Below are positions 51,321 through 63,004 of a DNA stretch of 64,000 bases, piece after piece. Made by a program: the position numbers and the translations under genes. The stretch comes from Paragorgia papillata. Lineage: Eukaryota > Cnidaria > Anthozoa > Scleralcyonacea > Coralliidae. Below the pieces are notes generated by a model, which was not told where the DNA came from, searched no databases, and was given only the letters and a program-made list of their open reading frames with translations. Within the stretch, counting starts at the first letter, position 1; each line of letters starts with the position of its first letter. The stretch is taken from assembly GCA_035771165.1 (NCBI GenBank), contig JAWNZC010000406.1, positions 3,478,501 to 3,542,500 of the forward strand, read 5' to 3'.

Positions 51321-53954
51321 AAAATACAGTTTTCAAATTTGGCTGGCTTTTCCGGCCAGCTGACGCCATTCTACGCCATTCCACGCCACGTTACGTCATT
51401 CTTGATCCTTTATGGTCAGCAGTAAATATTTTGAAGCCACTGGCGGCCATATTGGTACTCCAGGTCCAGTGTACCTTGCGGGCTTAAGAGTAGTAAGAGT
51501 TTACCGGGGGAGTCGGAAAAGCCGTAAAACAATTCCCACATGGTAGTTTACCGAAAAACAGAAGGGAAATACAAGCAAATACAGTCCGAAATTGTCAACT
51601 ACATACTTCAAGGCTTTGTAAAGACTTATGCTTTAATACCAAAGGTATATAGATAGTTTTATAATAAAGTTATTGACTGATTTCGTTGATTTTTTACGAG
51701 TTTTGTGATATAAGCAAGTTTATCGATTAACGGGCGGAATAAAAACCCATGGCCAGAAATGCGCGATATTTGAGTCAGCAAGACATACGTGTCTTTGTCT
51801 GCGTTTTACGTGTAGCGCATGAGTATTTGGAATATTTCCTGATATACGATCCGGTAAATTCCCGAAATCCCACTGCTCCTCGTCTGGCTTTCGGCCTCAT
51901 TAGGATGGTCCAAAAGTAGTTCAAAACCTATAACTCAGCGGCAAACACGTCTAAAATAATGCGTGCGTCGATCTTCAAACCATGGTAATTAAAACAAGCA
52001 GACAACAAGCGTCAATTCAATACCAAAAGAGTTGCGATACTGCAGAATATCGCGGAGTTATGGCAATTTTAAAACAGGATGGTTTCGATGGCGGATCAAG
52101 AGTTCTGTGCTTATCTTCCTTCTTCCTAAAACACAACAATGTCAACGACAAGCGAAAGTATATTAAAACGTTACGCTATTAGTTTATCAGGAATCCTCAG
52201 ACCTTCTACTACCACGATTGAGCTTCGCATGTTCGATTTTGTTTATGTCACTCTTTCACGAGCGGTTTTAAATATGCAACTGGGTGTTTTATTCGTACTA
52301 ATACAGTGTTATCCATAGAGAACAAACAGCATTTTATAAATTTTCTAATATATATAGAAAATTTGCAAATATATGATATTTTTTTGTCCACAGTATTCTT
52401 CAACGTTAACCTTCCAAGGTTTTATCTTCGCATTTCAAGAAACGTGGCAATTTCTTCATTTATTTCAAATAAATACGCGCTTCCCCTATTAAATCATATA
52501 CAAATTTTGAAATTCGATCAGTCATAAGGGCAGTGCAGCGGGTGTTGCGCAATCGGATGTCGCGTATTTCTGGCAATACCACAAAATAACACGTTTTACT
52601 GCTAAATAATACCAACAAATGCAAAAACTAAGCTTCCAAACCTTTTACAGTGTTCTTTGTTTAATACCAATGGCAGAAATATTTTTAATGTGGCTTTTTT
52701 CGTTTCTTTTCGTGCTACGAAAACATACAATTTCCCGTGGCGGCCATCTTGATACTCCAAATTCGTCATATCCGCTGGCTTCACTTTTGGAGCCGGATGA
52801 ACATATGATGTATTGCAGCAAATAGGTTTTTATATATGTATTCACTGTTATTTTATACTAAAGCAAGCGTGCAGTCAATGCTGATTTACAACATGCAATA
52901 CTTTTTTGTGTTAGTAATTTAGCATCGCGTAATAAAACCATACATGCAAAGTGTTATTGTAATTATTCCGTAACGCGCCTCGACTTTCTCGCTCAAACGA
53001 CAAAGCTTTCCATGGACGAAGAGACAGGGCGAGTGCTTGTTTGGGTTCGAATCAGGATCTTTTGAAATCTGAATCGCCTTTTAACTAATGTTTCAAGTGT
53101 ACTGTGACATGTTAGGCCCTCGGGCAATTAAGACGTCTTAGCTATAAGTTTATACGCAGAAATCAACTGTACTTGCCACAGCTTGAGTTACATGTATATA
53201 GGCGTATACAATACTTATTAAAAAAGCGCGGTGATTATTGTTGAGACACATCAATAATGCATGTGTTACCAGAGTCTATTGGTATTTGGTAAAGATCAGA
53301 ACGAAAGCGATGTAGTACCAAATTATTTTAGCAATGCGATTAGCGACCGCGTTTCCTGTTTTTCCCAATTTATTAGGGTTAAAATTTGTGTTAGAGCTTG
53401 GGTTAGGTATTGGGTTAGGGTTTGGGTAAGGGCTAGAATTAAGCATTTTTGTAAAGTTATTTAATAAGGGCATTTAAAAATTAATGATTATTTGAATCTT
53501 AGTTCATAATAATTTAAATTCAACATAATTGTTTATCTCCTAAATATTAAAAAAGTGTGGAGTTTTTCTCTGTACGTGTTGTGTACATTATACTTTTCTC
53601 AAATACTAGGAATTTTTTCAACTCTCCCGGTAAACAATTGTGCTTTTATTAATCTAAAATAAATCCTTGACAATATATAATTAAAACAAATTTAATCTGA
53701 AGGAGTTACTTGTTCTTTATTTGTGTTTCTAATGGCAGTAATAAGTTTTCTTCCTTTTCAAAAAGAAGAGTTTATCTCGGGTACTCTTTACCTTTTTGGT
53801 CGCCATTCAAATTGTGTTTTTGTTGATTTTCAGAGCCCAAGCGCGCTCGTGCCAGTCCTTTGATGCATCACACATAGCTCGCCAAATAATATGCGCGTTT
53901 CCCCGCCCGTGTTTTATAGCGCCCTGGCCATGCGTTACGTCACGCGCTACGCCA
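51321..53954. other. Long AT-rich stretch, no gene recognised
   Basis: Landmarks only: four 10-bp acgccattct-like units (51363-51402) and irregular gttagggtt-like text (53372-53440). No exon of the flanking genes recognised. Frames at 51982-52182 and 52306-52527 are unsupported. Confidence 0.45.
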
Positions 53955-54130
53955 CGCTTTACGCCTAGCAAAGTTTACTCTCGAAAGTTAAAAGCGGTTA
54001 AAACCAATCAATTATTCTTCCAAGTAGAAGTGCTTGCCTCGCGACAGCCATTTCACCTGGAAGTGAACTAGAGAAGTGATACCCAACTACCAGAATGCAT
54101 TGCGGTTTTTTTTCTAAAAGGTAAATGTCC
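53955..54130 (-). repeat. Repeat family R37, copy 3
   Basis: Reverse-orientation copy sharing agtttactctcgaaag, agcggttaaaaccaat and the end aaaaggtaaatgtcc with 36893-37060 and 47052-47205. It carries an extra central segment. Confidence 0.7.
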
Positions 54131-54478
54131 AATCAATTACAGGATGTCTTCGCAGGACAAGCTCTAGCTTGCAATGCACCTTCTAGCAGCTGCTTGCGAT
54201 GCGCCTTCACCAAAAAAATGTAGCTTTATAAAGTACAGTATGTTTTGATTAATAGAAGACTCACTGAGTGTTGAATTTGATTTCTTAAACTCGGTAATAA
54301 TTTAAGAAGAAAACACAAAAACAAATCACAACTTGCATGACTGGTTTTGGTTTAACATAAATCACGGTTAGCTTAAAAAGCAATCAACTATTTACTTGAA
54401 ATTATACTTTGTCATGATAGTAAAATTCTTGTAAGTTGATTATAAAATCACACATGTCATTGGTCACATGTAATTGTT
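54131..54478. other. 5' flank of the secreted domain gene
   Basis: No coding feature; presumed promoter-proximal sequence. Confidence 0.4.
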
Positions 54479-54491
54479 GTATATTTATATC
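54479..54491 (+). promoter_or_regulatory. Possible TATA box
   Basis: gtatatttatatcc lies about 45 bp before the ATG of the signal-peptide exon. Suggestive only. Confidence 0.3.
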
Positions 54492-54531
54492 CATACTATA
54501 GCCGTTAAGAAATTATTTGGTGACTTCAAAA

Positions 54532-54595
54532 ATGGCAAGGATCACGTTGGTTCTGCTACTCGTTTTGTCCGTTTTCTCTGCAGATGTTTCAGCTG
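54532..54595 (+). CDS. Signal-peptide exon of the secreted WSC-like domain gene
   Basis: ATG at 54532. It encodes MARITLVLLLVLSVFSADVS followed by A, a strong secretory signal peptide with probable cleavage after VSA. Donor gctg|gtatgt, phase 1, fits the phase-1 acceptors of all five downstream domain exons. A small upstream in-frame extension lacks an ATG. The 2.9-kb intron that follows is full of mobile elements. Confidence 0.78.
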
Positions 54596-54842
54596 GTATG
54601 TTTCTGTTTATTGTATACAATGTCTCAGCTAATATAGATTTAATACAACACCGCTTCTATAGTTGGCGGCTTTCGTGCGTGCTACAGTGCAGCTCCATGA
54701 AGCACAAAAAAATTCATTTTGCTTAACGTGAAGAGAAAGTAACTTTTATTCAGCGAAATAAAGTTTAGGACTTATAAATGTGAAAAGAGGAAAATAAATG
54801 TTTTTGCCACATACTTTCTATTTTTAGCCTTGCGTATATCTT

Positions 54843-54848
54843 ATAATA

Positions 54849-54884
<36 letters not shown>

Positions 54885-54893
54885 TATTATTAT
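54843..54893. repeat. (AAT)n microsatellite
   Basis: About 14 units, then a short att reversal. Confidence 0.95.
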
Positions 54894-55312
54894 ATGGCTG
54901 GGTTTGATTTCCGGTCCGTACGCAAAACGGCGCATGCTGATTGGTTACTGAGCGGTCGGGATTTTACGATATTGACCTCCGGTCTGTGTCCGGGTCAATA
55001 CGCTTTTTTCTCGGCCCTGCAAGTTTTGGCGAGAACATTTCTGAGTTGATTTGAATACAAATAAAAGAGAACTGGTTATCTTTATTCAAATATTCTGAAC
55101 AATAAAATGTGCTAGAACATTGCTGCTGGTTTTCTTTAAAGCCGTTTATCCAAAAACACGACAAATAAAAGCCGAACTGGTGTAAACAAGAAGGCCAAGT
55201 AGCGACATGAGTTAACAGGTCAAACGTTAACAGGTAGGTAAACAGCATACTCCGAAGACGAAAACAACGCTTGAAACTTAAAAATAAAATGAACCAACAG
55301 CCATATAATAAA

Positions 55313-55403
55313 TTCCTTATTAACCTCGTTTGCTCGGTCTATACGTACGAAAACCTCAGGCAAATACTTTCCCGTACAGACCTCGCACTCGGTTAATAAG
55401 TCT
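55313..55403. repeat. Foldback hairpin
   Basis: The arms cttattaacc...gctcggtctatacg and cgtacagacctcgc...ggttaataag pair imperfectly. The related text ccggtctgtgtccgg (54968-54993) suggests a larger decayed element from about 54900. Confidence 0.7.
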
Positions 55404-55766
55404 TTATAATAATAATAATGGAAACTTTATTAAAAATGAATATTTTTCTTAGATATAAAATTATAAATCTCACTCATTGAGGTAATTTACAATTGACAAC
55501 TTGAACCACAAATAACTATTGATTAAAGACCACAAATATGAAAATATGAGTATACGTGTATCTTTAAAATTCATTAAGTCAGGATTTGCCCATTATTTGT
55601 TTCTACAGCAGAAAATATAGTACGTCGTACTAATGGCGATAGACATTATTTTTCTAATGCAATACTTTTGGTGTTTCCTATCGAGACCTACATCACTTAA
55701 CATCTCTAAAAAAGTGGAACATTCTTTTGAGAAAAAGTGTTCACTTTGTTGTCTAATAACATTTAT
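55404..55766. other. Intron spacer of the secreted-domain gene
   Basis: AT-rich. A short ataataata tract lies at 55407-55420. No gene. Confidence 0.5.
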
Positions 55767-56002
55767 GTAAATTTTTTTCGTATGTTTTTGCTGTACAAGC
55801 TGTGTAAGTTAAACTCAGAGAAACTCTGAGCTCCAGACAGGACTCGAACCCACAACCTGCCGGACGCTCCCACCATTGAGCCACTGGAACTCAGATGGTG
55901 CACCGAGGTTGTTTTCGATATTTATACGCCTGGGAACTAGTCAATCTGTACGTTTAATTTACGACAGCTTGTACAGCAAAAACATACTGAAAAAACTTTA
56001 CC
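55767..56002. mobile_element. MITE carrying a tRNA-like sequence
   Basis: The outer about 50 bp are inverted repeats (tatgtttttgctgtacaagc near 55781-55800; gcttgtacagcaaaaacata near 55967-55986). Within it on the minus strand (55832-55896) is a tRNA-like unit: acceptor GTTCCAG/CTGGAGC, A-box-like TGGCTCAATGG, B box GGTTCGAGTCC and a shortened anticodon arm. Confidence 0.75.
55832..55896 (-). other. tRNA-like fold with shortened anticodon arm
   Basis: GTTCCAG pairs fully with CTGGAGC. The D stem is GCTC/GAGC. The T stem (GTGGG/CCTGT, with G-U pairs) closes TTCGAGT. Only about 11 bases occupy the anticodon arm instead of about 22, so it is unlikely to be a working tRNA; it is either a SINE head or a captured tRNA relic. 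Confidence 0.6.
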
Positions 56003-56039
56003 AACTCAAGCTGAAAACACTAATAACGTACAAAAACCA

Positions 56040-57116
56040 TCTATGTATTTAGCTTTTTTTGCATTCAACGTTGTTTTGGAGATTTGACTCAAATCCGACG
56101 GAAAGTTCAACGATATAGAGGCAATCACAGTGGAAATGGATAAAAGCAAATCTGGACGATGTGTGTGGAAAGATCAACGACGATATTAGAATCGTTGACG
56201 TTGATAGATTGTAGTGTTTTTGCAAGAAAGTTGAGGACAGAGTCGTGTATCCATGTAAAACGTTGAAGGTACAATTGACATCCGGCAACCACACGTTGGA
56301 GAGTTTCAGATACCACATGTGGTATTTTTTTAAAATACGATACATCTGGGTGTTTGCAGTAAATACTTGTTTCCATCTGCCAAACTGACTTGATACCGCA
56401 ACGTTTGATACGACATAATAATACTTCCGCCATGCGTAATGATGCATTCAGATAGGGTTTCTCGCTGAGCTAAACAGCTTTGAAATGTTGCATAAATGTT
56501 GCTCGAGAGGCCAAAAATGTGTTAAGCAGATCAACAAAAAAGATTAAAAGGTACCTTTATGAAGTCAAAAGGTGGGTCAGTTGTTTATATTAGCGTTGCA
56601 GTCGTGAAAAAGGTTTTGATTTCATGCAAAAATGAAACTGAAACACCTTCGGCAGTGAAACTAAATTACTTAGTTGGTTGTTTTTGAAAAAGAACATGCT
56701 TTTTACTACTCCAAATGCTTATCTAAATAAAAAAGTCTCTTTACTGGTGATCTCCTACGAAATGTGTGTTGTAAGCTTGATTTTAACCGTGAGTTTCTTT
56801 GTTTGGCAACAAATTAATATCAACCCGCTAATTTAGTCGTGTTTTTGAAGTAAAAAGACGTAATTTTTAGGTGAATTTTACCATTTGACATGCTAAATTG
56901 TGTATTTGTTAATGTATTTTTACACAATGTTGTTTTTCTACACATTTGTTTTAGGGTGTTGATGTTTTTCTGTATAAAAACCCGTCAATTTCAACTCTTT
57001 TCGGCAGTTTAAAAAAAGATCCTGTTTTTCCTCTACTAGCAGGATATGAGCTGATAGCCTGGTAGTAGGGAATCAATCAGATTACGCAAAAGCTCATATC
57101 CGATAGCATGCTATGT
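56040..57116 (-). mobile_element. Repeat R57, copy 2 (uninterrupted)
   Basis: Reverse-orientation copy of 30168-32330. Near 57050-57075 it shows the junction as ggctatcagctcatatcc next to ttccctactaccagg when reverse complemented, i.e. the empty site of the insertion at 30217-31613. Confidence 0.8.
56125..56433 (-). pseudogene. ORF fragment within repeat R57, retroelement-like
   Basis: Encodes LQRVVAGCQLYLQRFTWIHD then SVLNFLAKTLQSI and VDLSTHI. The HDSVLNFLA...L pattern resembles RH(D/N)xVL segments near the C-terminus of retroelement polyproteins in cnidarians (from memory). No catalytic motifs; frame broken at both ends. Confidence 0.4.
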
Positions 57117-57494
57117 AATAATGAATGATATTCATCCAGTGCTATCACAGCAAAGACGTTCGATAATAATGCTCAAAAGTTGACTCGGTTTACAAGCCTG
57201 ACGGTGGTCAAATCAAGTCTCTTATATTAAATGTATTTCAAAAATTTAATAATATAGTAATTTAATAAATTAAATACAAAAAAATTCAGTTACATGTAGA
57301 TGACTCTATATATCATAAAAAACTCATAAAAAGCATTACAATGTTATATCCATGGTTGTTATTATAAAGGACTTTTCCAATCAGTTTCCAATCAAGCAAA
57401 GAAAGGTACCTTTCAGGAATTCAAAACAGCGAACGTATAACAGAAAAATAAGGCAATTCTGTTAACAAATGTCTTTGTTCCCATTGCTTCTTAG
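57117..57494. other. Intron before first domain exon
   Basis: From about 57426 (acagcgaacgtataacagaa) the sequence is homologous to the intron ends of the later repeat units. Confidence 0.6.
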
Positions 57495-57782
57495 ATTACG
57501 ATGTTGTTGGATGTTATAAGGACACTGCTAATCGCGCAATCAACACATTGGAAGGAACAAATTCTGTTTTAGACGGTTCATATGGATCACGAAAGAACGC
57601 CATTGCAAAGTGTGCTTCGGCTGCAAAAAGTGCGGGTTACAGTATGTTTGCAGTTCAAAATGGAGGATGGTGTGCAGCCAGTGCTACGGCAGCAAAGACG
57701 TTCGATAAATATGGAAAGTCGACTGCTTGCAAAGCTGACGGTGAAGGCGGACCCTGGGCCAATCAGGTCTATTCTATTAAAG
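57495..57782 (+). CDS. WSC-like four-cysteine domain exon 1
   Basis: 288 bp, phase 1-1, acceptor cttcttag, donor aaag|gtattt. It encodes one domain: YDVVGCYKD, SYGSRKNAIAKCASAAKSAG, YSMFAVQNGGWCAASA, KYGKSTACKADGEGG and WANQVYSIK. The GCYKD opening, KC helix, FAVQ-x-GGWC and C-x-A-D-G...GG...VY ending follow the layout of WSC-type carbohydrate-binding domains, but with four cysteines rather than the usual eight. Likely secreted, via the exon at 54532. Sugar binding is an inference. This copy has TANR, GTN and FDKYG variants. Confidence 0.85.
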
Positions 57783-57933
57783 GTATTTCAAAAATCATTA
57801 AAAATTTCATTGAATTAAATACGAAGAAATTCAGTAGCATATCTGCTGAGAGATTTTATATATTATATGTCATAAGAATATGCTCAAAATTTCTCACATG
57901 TATATTTACATGGCTTAGACAACATTAATTAGG

Positions 57934-58239
57934 AATTTACCGTATCCCTTGGGAATGTGCATGGTCTAGTCTACATTGGAGAAACCGGCCAAAACTTCAG
58001 TATCCGTCGCAAAGAATACCTTGGTTGCTGCTCAGAAGGAAATGTCTTCCATTTGCTATCACACGTGGGAAACCAATCACCGAATCCTTTGGAAAGAAGC
58101 ATCACTCATCTGCACCGAAAGCAAGTATTTCTCACGTAGGTTTAGGGAATCAGTAGAAATCCACAAGCACCGTACTATGCCCCAAGAAGGCCAATCTCTC
58201 AACAACACTTGGACTGCACTTTTCAATAACATTCAATAA
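57934..58239 (+). pseudogene. Penelope-like GIY-YIG fragment, unit 1
   Basis: Encodes GLVYIGETGQNFSIRRKEYL, then in another frame FRESVEIHKHRTMPQEGQ and LNNTWTALFNNIQ. GLVYIGETG, KEH and R..RES.EI...W are the marks of the GIY-YIG endonuclease at the C-terminus of Penelope-like reverse transcriptases. Two extra bases near 57960 and a missing stretch break the frame. It lies in the intron of the secreted-domain gene, so it is not part of that protein. Confidence 0.75.
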
Positions 58240-58284
58240 TTTCATCTTTCATGTAACAGTTTCTTATGATATTTCCTTTGTTTT

Positions 58285-58285
<1 letters not shown>

Positions 58286-58363
<78 letters not shown>
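58286..58363. repeat. (TTG)n microsatellite, unit 1
   Basis: About 25 units. Unit-to-unit length changes here explain much of the spacing variation of the array. Confidence 0.97.
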
Positions 58364-58556
58364 GGTTTTCTTGTTTTTTCTTCTTTTATTTTTATCATTT
58401 ATACTTTGCTATTCATTATATTATTTCATAAAATTTGTACAACTATTAGAAATTGATTACAATCTTTTATAAGTTATCAATTGTCCACTAGTATGATGAC
58501 GTCACAGATTCAGACGTTAGATTTTTGTAATGACATTTACAAACTATCATAATTCT

Positions 58557-58594
58557 CTGATGATATCATGAGCAACACAAGACGAAAGCTCAGC
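58557..58594 (+). ncRNA. Hammerhead-like core, unit 1
   Basis: CTGATGA, then TATCATG-AGCAACA-CAAGAC, then GAAA and GCTCAGC. Stem II has one A/A mismatch in this copy and mispairing next to the core. A stem I was not found. Probably a decayed retroelement ribozyme. Confidence 0.38.
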
Positions 58595-58886
58595 ACACTA
58601 AATATATTTTACATGGTTGTATCCGCAAACATTTTATAATATTATAACAATAATGTTTAAAATAAACTCATGAAATGAACTACAATGTTGCTTAATTGCA
58701 TGTAATCATGTTGATTGTAGTCATTCAGGACAACTTCTAATTGGGCAATCACTAAACATTGCAAGTACAAGGTCCTATTTTTTTCGCGAAGAAAATATTG
58801 TACATTTGGACTTCAAAACAGCAAACGTATAACAGAAATATAAGACAATTCTATTAACAAATGTCTTTGTTCCTATTGCTTCTTAG

Positions 58887-59174
58887 ATTACGATGTTGTT
58901 GGATGTTATAAGGACACCGGTAATCGCGCAATCAACACATTGGAAGGAAAAAATTCTGTTTTAGACGGTTCATATGGATCACGAAAGAACGCCATTGCAA
59001 AGTGTGCTTCGGCTGCAAAAAGTGCAGGTTACAGTATGTTTGCAGTTCAAAATGGTGGATGGTGTGCAGCCAGTGCTACGGCAACAAAGACGTTTAATAA
59101 ATATGGAAAGTCGACTGCTTGCAAAGCTGACGGTGAAGGCGGACCCTGGGCCAATCAGGTCTATTATATTAAAG
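58887..59174 (+). CDS. WSC-like domain exon 2 (variant A)
   Basis: 288 bp, phase 1-1. Same four cysteines as exon 1. Variant A marks: TGNR, GKN, ATKTFNKYG. The preceding intron end reads ttcctattgc, also variant A. Confidence 0.85.
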
Positions 59175-59325
59175 GTATTTCAAAAATCATTAATAATTTC
59201 ATTGAATTAAATACGAAGAAATTCAATAGCATGTGTCCTAAGTGATTTTATATATTATATGCCAAAAGAATATGCTCAAATTTTCTCACATGCATATTTA
59301 CATGGCTTAGACAACATTAATTAGA

Positions 59326-59633
59326 AATTTACCGTATCCCTTGGGAATGTGGTCTAGTCTACATTGGAGAAACCGCCCAAAACTTCAGCATCCGTGTCAA
59401 AGAACACCTTGGTTGCTGCTCAAAAGCTCAGACTGAAATGTCTTCCGTTGCTAATACATGTGGGCAACCAATCACCGAATCCTTTGGAAACAAGCATCAC
59501 TCATCTGCACCGAAAGCAAGTATTTCTCACGTAGGATTAGGGAATCAGTAGAAATCCAGAAGCACCGTACTATGCCCCAAGAAGGCCAATCTCTCAACAA
59601 CACTTGGACTGCACTTTTCAATAACATTCAATA
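59326..59633 (+). pseudogene. GIY-YIG fragment, unit 2
   Basis: Encodes YRIPWECGLVYIGETAQNFS, IRVKEHLGCCSKAQTEMSS, then frameshifted. GETA and IRV are shared with unit 3 only. Confidence 0.72.
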
Positions 59634-59679
59634 ATTTCATCTTTCATGTAACAGTTTCTTATGATATTTCCTTTGTTTT

Positions 59680-59740
<61 letters not shown>

Positions 59741-59742
59741 GG
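59680..59742. repeat. (TTG)n microsatellite, unit 2
   Basis: About 20 units ending in ggtggtgg, an ending shared with unit 3. Confidence 0.96.
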
Positions 59743-59940
59743 TGGTGGTTTTCTTGTTTTTTTCTTCTTTTATTTTTATCATTTATACTTTGCTATTCAT
59801 TATATTATTTCATAAAATTTGTACAACTATTAGAAATTGATTAGAAACTTTTATAAGTTATCAATTGTCCACTAGTATGATGACGTCACAGATTCAGACG
59901 TTAGATTTTTGTAATGACTTTTACAAACTATCATAATTCT

Positions 59941-59977
59941 CTGATGATATCCTGAGCAACACAGGACGAAAGCTCAG
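59941..59977 (+). ncRNA. Hammerhead-like core, unit 2
   Basis: CTGATGA, stem II TCCTG/CAGGA fully paired around AGCAACA, GAAA, then GCTCAGC in the stem III position. Extra unpaired bases sit between core and stem II. Confidence 0.4.
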
Positions 59978-60270
59978 CACACTAAATATATTTTACATGG
60001 TTGTATCCGCAAACATTTTATAATATTATAACAATAATGTTTAAAATAAACTCATAAAATGAACTACAATGTTGCTTAATTGCATGTAATCATGTTGATT
60101 GTAGTCATTCAGGACAACTTCTAATTGGGCAATCACTAAACATTGCAAGTACAATGTCCTATTTTTTTCACGAAGAAAATATTGTACATTTGGACTTCAA
60201 AACAGCAAACGTATAACAGAAATATAAGACAATTATATTAACAAATGTCTTTGTTCCCATTGCTTCTTAG

Positions 60271-60558
60271 ATTACGATGTTGTTGGATGTTATAAGGACA
60301 CCGCTAATCGCGCAATCAACACATTGGAAGGAACAAATTCTGTTTTAGACGGTTCATATGGATCACGAAAGAACGCCATTGCAAAGTGTGCTTCGGCTGC
60401 AAAAAGTGCAGGTTACAGTATGTTTGCAGTTCAAAATGGTGGATGGTGTGCAGCCAGTGCTACGGCAGCAAAGACGTTTAATAAATATGGAAAGTCGACT
60501 GCTTGCAAAGCTGACGGTGAAGGCGGACCCTGGGCCAATCAGGTCTATTATATTAAAG
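60271..60558 (+). CDS. WSC-like domain exon 3 (variant B)
   Basis: 288 bp, phase 1-1. Variant B marks: TANR, GTN, AAKTFNKYG; preceding intron end ttcccattgc. Confidence 0.85.
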
Positions 60559-60709
60559 GTATTTCAAAAATCATTAATAATTTCATTGAATTAAATACGA
60601 AGAAATTCAATAGCATGTGTGCTAAGTGATTTTATATATTATATGCCAAAAGAATATGCTCAAATTTTCTCATATGCATATTTACATGGCTTAGACAACA
60701 TTAATTAGA

Positions 60710-61017
60710 AATTTACCGTATCCCTTGGGAATGTGGTCTAGTCTACATTGGAGAAACCGCCCAAAACTTCAGCATCCGTGTCAAAGAACACCTTGGTTGC
60801 TGCTCAAAAGCTCAGACTGAAATGTCTTCCGTTGCTAATACATGTGGGCAACCAATCACCGAATCCTTTGGAAACAAGCATCACTCATCTGCACCGAAAG
60901 CAAGTATTTCTCACGTAGGATTAGGGAATCAGTAGAAATCCAGAAGCACCGTACTAAGCCCCAAGAAGGCCAATCTCTCAACAACACTTGGACTGCACTT
61001 TTCAATAACATTCAATA
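60710..61017 (+). pseudogene. GIY-YIG fragment, unit 3
   Basis: Almost identical to unit 2, including GETA. Confidence 0.72.
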
Positions 61018-61063
61018 ATTTCATCTTTCATGTAACAGTTTCTTATGATATTTCCTTTGTTTT

Positions 61064-61064
<1 letters not shown>

Positions 61065-61106
<42 letters not shown>
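61065..61106. repeat. (TTG)n microsatellite, unit 3
   Basis: About 13 units ending in ggtggtgg. Confidence 0.96.
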
Positions 61107-61306
61107 GGTGGTGGTTTTCTTGTTTTTTTCTTCTTTTATTTTTATCATTTATACTTTGCTATTCATTAAATTATTTCATAAAATTTGTACAACTATTAGA
61201 AATTGATTAGAAACTTTTATAAGTTATCAATTGTCCACTAGTATGATGACGTCACAGATTCAGACGTTAGATTTTTGTAATGACTTTTACAAACTATCAT
61301 AATTCT

Positions 61307-61343
61307 CTGATGATATCCTGAGCAACACAGGACGAAAGCTCAG
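61307..61343 (+). ncRNA. Hammerhead-like core, unit 3
   Basis: Same as unit 2. Confidence 0.4.
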
Positions 61344-61636
61344 CACACTAAATATATTTTACATGGTTGTATCCGCAAACATTTTATAATATTATAACAA
61401 TAATGTTTAAAATAAACTCATAAAATGAACTACAATGTTGCTTAATTGCATGTAATCATGTTGATTGTAGTCATTCAGGACAACTTCTAATTGGGCAATC
61501 ACTAAACATTGCAAGTACAAGGTCCTATTTTTTTCACGAAGAAAATATTGTACATATGGACTTCAAAACAGCAAACGTATAACAGAAATATAAGACAATT
61601 CTATTAACAAATGTCTTTGTTCCTATTGCTTCTTAG

Positions 61637-61924
61637 ATTACGATGTTGTTGGATGTTATAAGGACACCGGTAATCGCGCAATCAACACATTGGAAGGAAA
61701 AAATTCTGTTTTAGACGGTTCATATGGATCACGAAAGAACGCCATTGCAAAGTGTGCTTCGGCTGCAAAAAGTGCGGGTTACAGTATGTTTGCAGTTCAA
61801 AATGGTGGATGGTGTGCAGCCAGTGCTACGGCAACAAAGACGTTTAATAAATATGGAAAGTCGACTGCTTGCAAAGCTGACGGTGAAGGCGGACCCTGGG
61901 CCAATCAGGTCTATTATATTAAAG
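61637..61924 (+). CDS. WSC-like domain exon 4 (variant A)
   Basis: 288 bp, phase 1-1. Variant A marks as in exon 2 (TGNR, GKN, ATK; intron end ttcctattgc). Confidence 0.85.
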
Positions 61925-62076
61925 GTATTTCAAAAATCATTAATAATTTCATTGAATCAAATACGAAGAAATTCAATAGCATGTGTGCTAAGTGATTTTA
62001 TATATTATATGCCAAAAGAATATGCTCAAATTTTCTCACATGCATATTTACATGGCTTAGACAACATTAATTAGAA

Positions 62077-62384
62077 ATTTACCGTATCCCTTGGGAATGT
62101 GGTCTAGTCTACATTGGAGAAACCGGCCAAAACTTCAGCATCCGTCTCAAAGAACACCTTGGTTGCTGCTCAAAAGCTCAGACTGAAATGTCTTCCGTTG
62201 CTAATACACGTGGGCAACCAATCACCGAATCCTTTGGAAACAAGCATCACTCATCTGCACCGAAAGCAAGTATTTCTCACGTAGGATTAGGGAATCAGTA
62301 GAAATCCAGAAGCACCGTTCTATGCCACAAGAAGGCCAATCTCTCAACAACACTTGGACTGCTCTTTTCAATAACGTTAAATAA
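62077..62384 (+). pseudogene. GIY-YIG fragment, unit 4
   Basis: GETGQNFSIRLKEHLG, the least altered start among the copies and shared with unit 5, then frameshifted as in units 2-3. Confidence 0.73.
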
Positions 62385-62429
62385 TTTCAACTTTCATGTA
62401 ACAGTTTCTTATGATATTTCCTTTGTTTT

Positions 62430-62478
<49 letters not shown>
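62430..62478. repeat. (TTG)n microsatellite, unit 4
   Basis: About 16 units followed by tctttg, an ending shared with unit 5. Confidence 0.96.
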
Positions 62479-62674
62479 CTTTGTTTTCTTGTTTTTTCTT
62501 CTTTTATTTTTATCATTTATACTTTGTTATTCATTATATTATTTCATAAAATTTCTACAGCTATGAGAAATTAATTAGAATCTTTTATAAGTTATCAATA
62601 GTCCACTAGTATGATGACGTGACAGATTCAGACGTTAGATTTTTGTAATGACGTTTACAAACTATCAAAATTCT

Positions 62675-62712
62675 CTGATGATATCCTGAGCAACACAGGA
62701 CGAAAGCTCAGC
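62675..62712 (+). ncRNA. Hammerhead-like core, unit 4
   Basis: Same core and stem II as units 2-3; the upstream flank differs by a few bases. Confidence 0.4.
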
Positions 62713-63004
62713 ACACTAAATATATTTTACATGGTTGTATCCGCAAACATTTTATAATATTATAACAATAATGTTTAAAATAAACTCATAAAATGAACTA
62801 CAATGTTGCTTAATTGCATGTAATCATGTTGATTGTAGTCATTCAGGACAACTTCTAATTGGGCAATCACTAAACATTGCAAGTACCAGGTCCTATTTTT
62901 TTCACGAAGAAAATATTGTACATTTGGACTTCAAAACAGCAAACGTATAACAGAAATATAAGACAATTATATTAACAAATGTCTTTGTTCCCATTGCTTC
63001 TTAG

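Noticed and set aside
53372..53440. TTAGGG-like telomeric sequence
   Set aside because: Only irregular gttaggg variants, not a tandem array; the same applies to CCCTAA-like text at 41500-41670.
57582..57818. Second frame overlapping each domain exon
   Set aside because: Shadow frame; the spliced phase-1 frame has conserved cysteines and matching splice phases.
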